A DNA stretch of 6,483 bases, taken from contig JAGOBQ010000248.1 in NCBI GenBank assembly GCA_017999215.1, positions 1-6,483 of the forward strand, written 5' to 3'. This document shows, piece after piece, positions 1 to 5,535 of this stretch; the stretch's first letter is position 1, and each line of letters begins with the position of its first letter. The notes beneath the pieces were generated by a model, which saw only the letters and a list, made by a program, of their open reading frames with translations, was not told the DNA's origin and ran no database searches. The translations under genes were made by a program, and so were the position numbers. This DNA is from Thermoanaerobaculia bacterium (GTDB lineage Bacteria; Acidobacteriota; Thermoanaerobaculia; UBA5066).

Positions 1-51
1 GCGTTCCTGATCGCGGCCGGGGCCTGGGTCCTCCTCCGGCAGTTCCGCTGA
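1..51 (+). CDS. C-terminal end of an unidentified, probably membrane protein (partial)
   Basis: Frame 1 is open from the window edge and ends at TGA 49-51, encoding the tail AFLIAAGAWVLLRQFR. The residues are a hydrophobic run followed by two arginines, the pattern of a last transmembrane helix with a short cytoplasmic tail. Every codon ends in G or C, matching the third-position bias of the other genes here, whereas the antisense frame over the same bases uses several A- and T-ending codons (gga, act, cga, tca). This makes the plus frame the better coding candidate. It converges on the formimidoyltransferase gene, with a hairpin at 84-113 between. Too little is visible to name a family, and such a short tail could be a chance open frame. 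Confidence 0.5.
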   Translation, partial: AFLIAAGAWVLLRQFR

Positions 52-1045
52 GCGCGAGCCGCCGCGCCCGGAGCGCCGCGTCCCCCGGGCAGGCGGCTTC
101 CCGCCCGCCCGGGAGCGCGCCCGACTCCTCGCTGCCGGCGAACGCGACGTCGAGGAGCTTGTTCTCGAGGACCTGCGGGGAGGCTGGGGCCTCGAGCCGC
201 AGGTAGTGCTCGGCGGCGCCGACGAGCGCCGCCTGGGGGACGAGCCCGACGATCTCGGAGCCGACGACCGGGACTCCGAACCGCTCGGCCTCGGAGCGGA
301 CCGTCTCGAAGACGCGGTGGAGCGGCGTCTTCTCGTAGTTCGTCATGTTGATCGAGACCTGGACGATGCCGCGCGCCTCGAGCCGGACCCCCATCGCCTT
401 GACGAACCGGAAGCCTCCTGACAGGTGGCGGATCGACTTCGCGATCCGGTCGGCGATCGAGAGGTCGGCGGTCCCGAGGTTTATGTTGTAGGCGATCAGG
501 GGCGACCGGGCGCCGACGACGGTCGCGCCCGCGGTCGGGTGCGGGGCGTCCGGCCCGAAGTCGGGCTTCCACTCGGGGCTCTTCATCTTCTCCGCGAGCC
601 CCTCGAACTCCCCCTTGCGGATCGTCGCGAGGTTTCGGCGCGCCTCGGACGTGGCGGCGTCCTCGTAGAGGTAGATCGGCAGGCCGTGCTTCGACGCGAG
701 CCGAGCGCCGAGCTCCTTCGCGAGCTCGACGCAGTCGGCGGTGGTCGCGCCGCGGATCGGGACGAAGGGGATCACGTCGACGGCGCCGAGGCGCGGGTGC
801 GCGCCCTCGTGCTTCGTCAGGTCGACGTGTCGAATCGCCTCGTCGACCATCGCCTCCATCCCGCGGAGGAGCCCGGGCCCGTCGCCCAGGAACGTCAGGA
901 CGGAGCGGTTGTGGTCCGCGTCGGAGGTCCAGTCGAGCAGGAGGACGCCCGGTCCGGCCCCGAGGGCGGCCTTCCGGACGGCTTCGACGACCTCCGGCCG
1001 CCGTCCTTCGCTGATGTTCGGGATGCATTCGATCAGTGTCGTCAT
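1..1045 (-). CDS. ftcD: Glutamate formimidoyltransferase (formiminotransferase), 3' end not in window
   Basis: This enzyme transfers the formimino group of N-formimino-L-glutamate to tetrahydrofolate, giving glutamate and 5-formimino-THF, in the cytoplasm. It links histidine degradation to one-carbon metabolism. The start is ATG 1045-1043, giving MTTLIECIPNISEGRR, the typical family N-terminus. GGGGAGAGG (1059-1051) lies 5 nt upstream as ribosome binding site. Family hallmarks follow: SDADHNRSV at residues 41-49, then HEGAHPRLGAVDVIPFVP at 79-96, where H83 aligns with the catalytic histidine known from mammalian FTCD, then AYNINLGT, SGGFRFVKAMGV and NMTNYEKTPLHRVFE. The family core ends around VLENKLL (residues 292-298). 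Single-domain bacterial versions are about 300 residues, but here the frame stays open through residue 348 to the window edge. No convincing cyclodeaminase domain (expected PTPGGGS-like start) is visible. The tail after about residue 305 is low-complexity and probably not conserved. No hut genes are adjacent. Confidence 0.94.
   Translation of the reverse strand, partial: MTTLIECIPNISEGRRPEVVEAVRKAALGAGPGVLLLDWTSDADHNRSVLTFLGDGPGLLRGMEAMVDEAIRHVDLTKHEGAHPRLGAVDVIPFVPIRGATTADCVELAKELGARLASKHGLPIYLYEDAATSEARRNLATIRKGEFEGLAEKMKSPEWKPDFGPDAPHPTAGATVVGARSPLIAYNINLGTADLSIADRIAKSIRHLSGGFRFVKAMGVRLEARGIVQVSINMTNYEKTPLHRVFETVRSEAERFGVPVVGSEIVGLVPQAALVGAAEHYLRLEAPASPQVLENKLLDVAFAGSEESGALPGGREAACPGDAALRARRLALSGTAGGGPRPRPRSGT
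84..113. terminator. GC hairpin between convergent genes, candidate bidirectional terminator
   Basis: The arms CCCGGGCAGGCGG (84-96) and CCGCCCGCCCGGG (101-113) enclose the 4-nt loop CTTC (97-100). Read as minus-strand RNA, all 13 positions pair, one as a G-U wobble. Read as plus-strand RNA, that position is an A-C mismatch. The hairpin starts 33 bp after the stop codon of the rightward gene, where a terminator is expected. It has no T-tract on either side, so it is not a canonical intrinsic terminator, though high-GC bacteria often lack a long U-run. It lies inside the still-open leftward formimidoyltransferase frame, so if that frame is really translated this far the hairpin would be within its coding sequence. 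Confidence 0.45.
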
Positions 1046-1050
1046 GGCAA

Positions 1051-1079
1051 CCTCTCCCCGTCGGGGGCCGAAGATCATA
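1051..1079 (-). promoter_or_regulatory. Candidate -10 box and ribosome binding site of the formimidoyltransferase gene
   Basis: On the minus strand TATGAT (1079-1074) matches the sigma-70 -10 consensus TATAAT in five of six bases. This is the best such match I noticed in the non-coding DNA of the window. No good TTGACA-like box is found 16-18 bp upstream. The Shine-Dalgarno sequence GGGGAGAGG (1059-1051) follows, 5 nt before the ATG at 1045. The predicted leader is about 20 nt. This is a reading by eye, so the promoter part is tentative while the ribosome binding site is strong. Confidence 0.5.
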
Positions 1080-1099
1080 CCGTGCAGCCGTCAGGGCGC

Positions 1100-1140
1100 T
1101 TGCCGCCGGAAAGGCGGCTTGTTACGCTGACTTCGAGAGG
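1100..1140 (+). promoter_or_regulatory. Weak candidate promoter and clear ribosome binding site for the TPR/RDD genes
   Basis: TTGCCG (1100-1105) and TACGCT (1123-1128) are spaced by 17 bp, the ideal distance, but match the sigma-70 consensus only moderately (about four of six and three of six). The ribosome binding site GAGAGG (1135-1140) sits 5 nt before the ATG at 1146 and is strong. The same purine core and spacing occur on the opposite strand in front of the formimidoyltransferase gene. The core GTTAC-G--T also recurs just before nadE, which may reflect a shared -10 type. Confidence 0.35.
1102..1118. repeat. Inverted repeat in the divergent intergenic region, possible operator
   Basis: GCCGCC (1102-1107) and GGCGGC (1113-1118) are perfect inverted arms around the 5-nt spacer GGAAA. 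The repeat falls between the candidate -35 and -10 of the rightward genes and upstream of the leftward -10 box, where a dimeric regulator could affect both promoters. A hairpin in an RNA leader is the alternative. GC-only arms of this length arise easily by chance in this genome. Confidence 0.3.
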
Positions 1141-1145
1141 TTCCC

Positions 1146-3176
1146 ATGCCTGAGCTCGCTGCCTATCCAGGGAGTCCCGCTCTCTCCGCCGAGGCCCGCG
1201 AGAAGGTCCTCCAGACGTTCCGCCACACCCTCGAGATGGCCCGGGCCGGCCGGAACGAGGACGCGCTCCTCGGGTGCGACTTCATCCTGAAGATGGACGC
1301 GCGCTTCGCCCCGGCGCGCCAGCTCCTCGCCTCGCTCCGGGGGATCGCCGCGGGGACCGTCGTCGACCTGGCCGACTTCGCTCCCTATCTCGGCGGGAGC
1401 GCGCTCCCCATCCCGCCGCCCGCACCCGCCGGGGCAGCGCCTCCCGCCACGCCGCCGGCCGGCTATGACGTGCCGCCCGCGCTCGTGGAGCCCACGCCCG
1501 CTGCCGACCCGTTCGCCGCCCCCGGCACCGGCCTCGACAGCCTCAGCTTTGACGACCTCGCGGCGAACCCGTTCGCACCGGCCCCGTCTCACGACCCGTT
1601 CGCCGCACCGATGCCCGCCGTCGACTTCTCCTTCGGAGATCCGTCGCCGGCCGCATCGCCGGCTCCCGACCCGTTCGCCGCCGCTCCGGCCTCGGCCCCC
1701 GACGACTACGCCCCCGCCGGGGCGCCCCACGACCCGTTCGCCAGTCCGGCTCCCGCCGCGGACCCGTTCGGCGCACCGGCCCCCGCCGAGCTCCGCTCCG
1801 CGCCGGCGGCCGCCCCGTCCGGAGTCGACCCTCGGATCGCGCAGTTCCTGCGCCAGGGAGACGAAGCCGAAGCCCGGGGCGCCCTCCAGGAGGCGATCGA
1901 CCTCTGGAGCCGCGTCTTCCTGATCGACCTGTCGAACGAGGACGCCTCCCGCCGGATCGACGCGGCCCGCGCGCGGCAGGACGAGGCGGCACGGCAGCTC
2001 GACGTCCTCCTTTCCGAGGGGGTGCAGCTCTACGAGGCCGGAGACCTTTCCTCGGCGCGGGACGCCTTCTTAAAGGTCCTGACGCTCTCCGAGTCCGACG
2101 CGACGGCGCGGAATTACCTCAACGAGATCGACGCGGCGCTCTCGACCGGCGCGGGGGCCGCCGCTTCTCCCGCCGTGGCGTACGCCCCCGCCGTCTCGTA
2201 CGCCCCCGCCCCCTCCGCCCAGGTGGAGCCGTACCTGCGCGACGAGCTCGAGTCGCCCGGGCGACCCTCTTTCGCCGAGGGGCTTCCCTCCCTCGACGAG
2301 ACCCCGATCGGAGAAGGACGTCCGGCCGGAGGGGGAGCCGCGCCGGTCGAGAGGCCCGCGACCGCTGCCGGCAAGGGCGCGAAGGTCGACGGACGGCTCC
2401 TCGTCGGTGCGGCCGCGCTCGTCCTGGTGAGCGTCGCGGCGGTCGCCTGGTTCCTGTTCCGGCCGAAGTCGGACGCTCCCTCCTCGGAGCTCCCCGGCGG
2501 AGGCGCCCCCGTCTCGGCGGCGCCGGCCACCGACCCGATCGAGAAGGCCCGGGCCCTCTTCAAGGAGGGGAAGGCCGAGGAGGCGCTCTCCCTCCTCACG
2601 GCGGTCCCGGCGAACGACCCGCGGCACGACCAGGCACTCGTCCTCATCGACACCATCAAGTCGTCCGCCCAGCCGGGCCCGGCCGCCGCCTCGACCGTCA
2701 GCGACGCCGAGGTGGATGCCGCGCGCCTCGCCGGCTTCGCGAGCCTCGAGTCCGGACGGTACATCGACGCCGTCAAGTCGCTCGACGTCGTCGTCCGCGC
2801 ACGTCAGGACGACACGGAGGCGGCCCAGGCCCTCGTGAAGGCCCGGGACGCCGTCTCGGCCCTCGGCTCGGCAATCCGCTCGTACAACGAGCAGGATTAC
2901 GAGAGCGCCCAGCGGCTCCTCTGGGACCTCCGGAAGCAGGACCCTAAGAACCAGGACGTGGAGGAATACCTCTTCAAGAGCTATTTCAACGACGGGATCA
3001 TGGGACTCCAGGCCGGGAGCATGAAGAAGGCCGCCGAGTCGTTCCGGGAGGCGGCCGCTCTCCGACCCGCGGACGCGGACACGCAGCGGCACCTGCGGTT
3101 CGCCCGGAAGTACCCGAACGGATCGAACGACCTCCTCTCGCGGATCTACGTCCGGCACGTCTCGCCGCGCCCCTGA
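1146..3176 (+). CDS. Large single-pass membrane TPR protein with a DPFA/NPFA motif array, function unknown
   Basis: The 676-aa product has no recognisable enzymatic domain. Residues 15-80 are helical and TPR-like. Residues 85-226 are a Pro/Ala-rich, probably disordered stretch holding DPFA at 121, 150, 175 and 196, NPFA at 141 and DPFG at 206. Two TPR-like helix pairs follow at about 232-266 and 287-320, then a second disordered linker (about 333-415) and one transmembrane helix at about 418-438 (LLVGAAALVLVSVAAVAWFLF). After the membrane segment come further TPR-like units at about 463-500, 524-560, 573-605 and 612-646. Basic residues flank the helix on both sides (KGAKVDGR before, RPKSD after), so topology is uncertain. 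There is no signal peptide. TPRs bind other proteins, so a scaffold or assembly factor is plausible, but that is inference. The start is backed by GAGAGG 5 nt upstream. The RDD gene follows after 10 bp, suggesting co-transcription. Codon 309 is TTA, rare here. Confidence 0.88.
   Translation: MPELAAYPGSPALSAEAREKVLQTFRHTLEMARAGRNEDALLGCDFILKMDARFAPARQLLASLRGIAAGTVVDLADFAPYLGGSALPIPPPAPAGAAPPATPPAGYDVPPALVEPTPAADPFAAPGTGLDSLSFDDLAANPFAPAPSHDPFAAPMPAVDFSFGDPSPAASPAPDPFAAAPASAPDDYAPAGAPHDPFASPAPAADPFGAPAPAELRSAPAAAPSGVDPRIAQFLRQGDEAEARGALQEAIDLWSRVFLIDLSNEDASRRIDAARARQDEAARQLDVLLSEGVQLYEAGDLSSARDAFLKVLTLSESDATARNYLNEIDAALSTGAGAAASPAVAYAPAVSYAPAPSAQVEPYLRDELESPGRPSFAEGLPSLDETPIGEGRPAGGGAAPVERPATAAGKGAKVDGRLLVGAAALVLVSVAAVAWFLFRPKSDAPSSELPGGGAPVSAAPATDPIEKARALFKEGKAEEALSLLTAVPANDPRHDQALVLIDTIKSSAQPGPAAASTVSDAEVDAARLAGFASLESGRYIDAVKSLDVVVRARQDDTEAAQALVKARDAVSALGSAIRSYNEQDYESAQRLLWDLRKQDPKNQDVEEYLFKSYFNDGIMGLQAGSMKKAAESFREAAALRPADADTQRHLRFARKYPNGSNDLLSRIYVRHVSPRP
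1506..1772 (+). repeat. Degenerate coding repeat: six (D/N)PF(A/G) motifs
   Basis: The codon string gac-ccg-ttc occurs at 1506, 1593, 1668, 1731 and 1761, and aac-ccg-ttc at 1566. Each is followed by gcc, gca or ggc. The motifs sit 9 to 25 residues apart in a Pro/Ala-rich linker (protein residues 121-209). The flanks differ, so these are short linear motifs kept in an otherwise variable linker, not an exact tandem duplication. Confidence 0.85.
2170..2210 (+). repeat. Short tandem repeat, 18-bp period, in the second linker of the TPR protein
   Basis: The 14-mer CGTACGCCCCCGCC occurs at 2179-2192 and again at 2197-2210, with CCCGCCGT before each copy, giving a little over two copies of an 18-bp unit. 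It encodes the in-frame peptide repeat AYAPAV/SYAPAP. The period is a multiple of three, so copy changes would lengthen or shorten the linker without a frameshift. Confidence 0.7.
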
Positions 3177-3186
3177 CGGCCCGGAC

Positions 3187-3822
3187 ATGACCGAGAAGAA
3201 GCACGACCCGCTCGCGGAGCACCCGCTCGGGGGCGAGGCCGCTCCTCCTCCCCGCGGGCGCGGGAAGACGCTGAGCCTCTTCCCCGACGTCTCCGAGGCA
3301 CCGTTCGGCCCGGAGCCCGCGGCGGCCGAGACCGCGGCGCCGCGCTCCACCCCGGATTCGATCGGCCCCTCCCCCGACGACGTCGACGAGCCCGGCCCGA
3401 TGGTCGACGAAGCGGACGCGACCGTCACCTTCGCGCGGCGCTTCGCCGCCGGGCTGGCCGACGTCGTCATCCTCGGCCTCTTCGGCGCTCTCGAGCTGGC
3501 CGCCGGGGCGATCCTCCTCGACCTTCGCTTCCCCCCGTCCGCCCTTCTCGGCGTCGGCGCGTTCCTCCTCCTGGCGGCCCTCATCCTCCTGGTCCTCGTC
3601 CCGTTCGTCTGGGGGGCGACGCCCGGCATGGCCCTCGCCGACCTGCGGGTGACGGCCGACGACGGCGGCTCCCCGACGCTCTCCGCGGCGACGCTCCGCT
3701 TCGTCGGGGCGCTCCTGACCGGCGCTCTCGCCGGCGTCCCGCTCCTCGTCGCGGCGTTCGACCGGAAGGGGCGCACCCTCTCCGACCTCCTCTCGCGCAC
3801 CACCCTCGTCGCGGCCCGCTGA
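3187..3822 (+). CDS. RDD-family membrane protein with disordered acidic N-terminal extension
   Basis: The 211-aa protein falls into two parts. Residues 1-80 are hydrophilic, Pro- and acid-rich and probably disordered, with the segments KTLSLFPD (27-34) and EAPFGPEP (37-44). Residues 81-211 form an RDD domain. It has the opening FARRFAAGLAD (R84, R85, D92), three hydrophobic helices at about 90-112, 119-141 and 170-190, the loop WGATPGMALADLRV (142-155), and the closing DRKGRTLSDLLSRTTLV (192-208). This matches the family pattern of conserved Arg and Asp residues. RDD proteins sit in the inner membrane. A few have been linked to ion transport, but most have no known function, so none is assigned. 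The ATG lies 10 bp after the TPR stop with no strong Shine-Dalgarno, suggesting translational coupling. An internal ATG at codon 72 (3400) is a less likely start. Confidence 0.88.
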   Translation: MTEKKHDPLAEHPLGGEAAPPPRGRGKTLSLFPDVSEAPFGPEPAAAETAAPRSTPDSIGPSPDDVDEPGPMVDEADATVTFARRFAAGLADVVILGLFGALELAAGAILLDLRFPPSALLGVGAFLLLAALILLVLVPFVWGATPGMALADLRVTADDGGSPTLSAATLRFVGALLTGALAGVPLLVAAFDRKGRTLSDLLSRTTLVAAR

Positions 3823-3842
3823 GGGCCGGCCGCGGCGCGGGT

Positions 3843-3848
3843 TACGAT
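3843..3848 (+). promoter_or_regulatory. Candidate -10 box just upstream of nadE (possible leaderless start)
   Basis: TACGAT matches TATAAT at four of six positions, including the key first T, second A and last T. It ends 7 nt before the nadE ATG at 3856, so transcription would begin at or next to the start codon. No Shine-Dalgarno sequence is visible in the 33-bp gap (3823-3855), which fits a leaderless message. No -35 match is seen. The gap could equally be just a spacer within one long operon. Confidence 0.3.
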
Positions 3849-3855
3849 CCGCCCG

Positions 3856-5535
3856 ATGCGCATCGCCCTCGGCCAGATGAACGCCACGGTCGGCGACTTC
3901 TCCGGCAACGGGGCGAAGATCCGGACGCTCTGGAAAGAGGCCGAGGCGGCGAAGGCCGACCTCCTCCTCGTCCCCGAGATGGCGCTCTGCGGCTACCCGG
4001 CGCGCGACCTCCTCGAGCGCCCCGCGTTTCTGGCCGAGGCGGCGCGGCTCCTTCGCGACCTCGCCCGGCGCTCCGGGAAGACCGCACTCCTCGCCGGCAC
4101 CGTCCTGCCGAACCCGGCGAGGACCGGCAAGCCGCTCCACAACGCGGCCGTCCTCCTGCGGAACGGACGTGTCGCCGCCGTCGCCCGCAAGTGCCTCCTC
4201 CCCGCCTACGACGTCTTCGACGAAGTCCGCCACTTCGAGCCGGCGAAGCGCCCCACGCTCGCGCGCCTCGCGGGCCGGAACGTCGGGCTGACGATCTGCG
4301 AGGACCTCTGGAACGACAAGGACTTCTGGCGCGCGCGGCGCCTATACCCGACCGACCCGGGCGAGACGCTCGTGGCGCGCGGAGCCGACCTGATCCTCAA
4401 CGTCGCCGCCTCCCCGTTCTCGGAGGGGAAGCCGCGCCTGCGGCGCCGCATGCTCGCGCGCCTCGCGCGCGACGGCGGTCTCCCGGTCGTCTACCTGAAC
4501 CTCGTCGGGGGGAACGACGAGCTCGTCTTCGACGGCGGCTCGATGGTCCTCGACGGCAGAGGACGCGTGCGGGCGCGCGCCGCGCTCTTCGAGGAGGACT
4601 TCGTCGTCGTCGACGTGGACGGCCCGCGCGTCGCGCCCGTCTCCGGCTCGGAGCCGGCCGACCTCCCCGACGAGGCCGGCGGCGAGCCCCTCGAGTCGCT
4701 CCGACGCGCGCTCGTCCTCGGCATCCGCGACTACGCGCGCAAGTGCGGCTTCCGGACGGCGGTCGTCGGCCTCTCCGGCGGGATCGATTCCGCGCTCGTC
4801 GGGGCCCTCGCCGTCGACGCCCTCGGCGCGGAAAACGTCACCGGGCTCGCGCTCCCCTCCCGCTACTCCTCGGAGGGGTCCGTCGCCGACGCGCGCGCCC
4901 TCGCCTCCGCGCTCGGGATCCGCTTCGAGGTCGTCTCCATCGAGCCGCTCTTCGCAGCCGCGAGGGCGACTCTCGCGCCGCTCTTCGCCGGGCGGCCGGA
5001 GGACGTGACCGAGGAGAACCTGCAGGCGCGCCTCCGCGGGATGCTCCTGATGGCGTTCTCGAACAAGCTCGGCCCGCTCCTCCTGACGACGGGAAACAAG
5101 AGCGAGCTGGCCGTCGGCTACTGCACGCTCTACGGCGACATGGCCGGCGGCCTCGCGCCGATCTCCGACCTCCCGAAGATGCGCGTCTACGAGCTCTCCC
5201 GGCACCTGAACCGGCGCGCCGGACGCGAGCTGATCCCGGCCTCCACGATCGAGAAGGCGCCGTCGGCCGAGCTCCGGCCGAACCAGACCGACCAGGACTC
5301 GCTCCCCCCGTACGAGCTCCTCGACCGGATCCTGGAAGGCCTCGTCGCCGGGAACCTCCCTCCGGCGAAGGTGGCGCGCGCCACGGGCGCCCCCGAGGCG
5401 CTCGTCGCGGGCCTCGCGCGGCAGATCGACCGGGCCGAGTACAAGCGGCAGCAGGCCGCACCCGGCCTGAAGGTCTCGACGAAAGCCTTCGGCAGCGGCC
5501 GACGCATCCCGATCGCGCAGGTCCCCGGGACGTGA
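3856..5535 (+). CDS. nadE: Glutamine-dependent NAD+ synthetase (EC 6.3.5.1)
   Basis: This cytoplasmic enzyme performs the last step of NAD+ biosynthesis: deamido-NAD+ plus ATP and glutamine gives NAD+, AMP, PPi and glutamate. The 559-aa length fits the bacterial two-domain type. The N-terminal nitrilase-fold amidase (about 1-260) shows the complete catalytic triad: E41 in VPEMALCGYPARDLL, K112 in RKCLLPAYDVFDE, and C148 in TICEDLW. It releases ammonia from glutamine. The C-terminal synthetase domain (about 278-559) has the ATP pyrophosphatase P-loop SGGIDS (307-312), LPSRYSSEGSVADA, TTGNKSELAVGYCTLYGDMAGG (411-432), ISDLPKMRVYELSRHLN and KAPSAELRPNQTDQDSLPPY, all typical of the family. The ATG gives the standard N-terminus MRIALGQMNATVGDF. 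Its TGA overlaps the GTG start of the methyltransferase. No residue needed for activity appears lost. Confidence 0.98.
   Translation: MRIALGQMNATVGDFSGNGAKIRTLWKEAEAAKADLLLVPEMALCGYPARDLLERPAFLAEAARLLRDLARRSGKTALLAGTVLPNPARTGKPLHNAAVLLRNGRVAAVARKCLLPAYDVFDEVRHFEPAKRPTLARLAGRNVGLTICEDLWNDKDFWRARRLYPTDPGETLVARGADLILNVAASPFSEGKPRLRRRMLARLARDGGLPVVYLNLVGGNDELVFDGGSMVLDGRGRVRARAALFEEDFVVVDVDGPRVAPVSGSEPADLPDEAGGEPLESLRRALVLGIRDYARKCGFRTAVVGLSGGIDSALVGALAVDALGAENVTGLALPSRYSSEGSVADARALASALGIRFEVVSIEPLFAAARATLAPLFAGRPEDVTEENLQARLRGMLLMAFSNKLGPLLLTTGNKSELAVGYCTLYGDMAGGLAPISDLPKMRVYELSRHLNRRAGRELIPASTIEKAPSAELRPNQTDQDSLPPYELLDRILEGLVAGNLPPAKVARATGAPEALVAGLARQIDRAEYKRQQAAPGLKVSTKAFGSGRRIPIAQVPGT

Noticed and set aside
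1..150. Start of a cyclodeaminase domain (bifunctional FTCD) suggested by ALPGGREAA near residues 311-319
   Set aside because: The expected PTPGGGS-type motif followed by an Ala-rich helix is not present. The following residues are Arg/Pro/Gly-rich, and the other frames do not restore it.
425..1153. 242-codon plus-strand open frame
   Set aside because: It is the antisense of the formimidoyltransferase gene, whose protein shows unmistakable family motifs. The plus-strand product resembles nothing.
3811..3833. Hairpin around the RDD stop codon (GCGGCC with GGCCGC, or GGCCC with GGGCC) as a terminator
   Set aside because: The stems are short with competing pairings, there is no T-tract, and the gap to nadE is only 33 bp. 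GC-only stems of this size are expected by chance here.
2070..3908. 612-codon minus-strand open frame across the TPR and RDD genes
   Set aside because: Its product is Arg/Gly/Ser/Glu-rich low-complexity sequence with no family motifs. It lies opposite two genes with clear domains and arises because stop codons are rare in GC-rich DNA.
2998..4233. 411-codon minus-strand open frame opposite RDD and nadE
   Set aside because: It has a repetitive Glu/Arg/Gly composition and no motif, and covers the conserved N-terminal domain of nadE on the other strand.
4191..5531. Upstream part of the 680-codon plus-strand frame that ends with the methyltransferase
   Set aside because: This stretch overlaps nadE in another frame and reads as Arg/Pro/Ala-rich nonsense. 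Methyltransferase similarity begins only after the GTG at 5532, so the frame is not a fusion protein.
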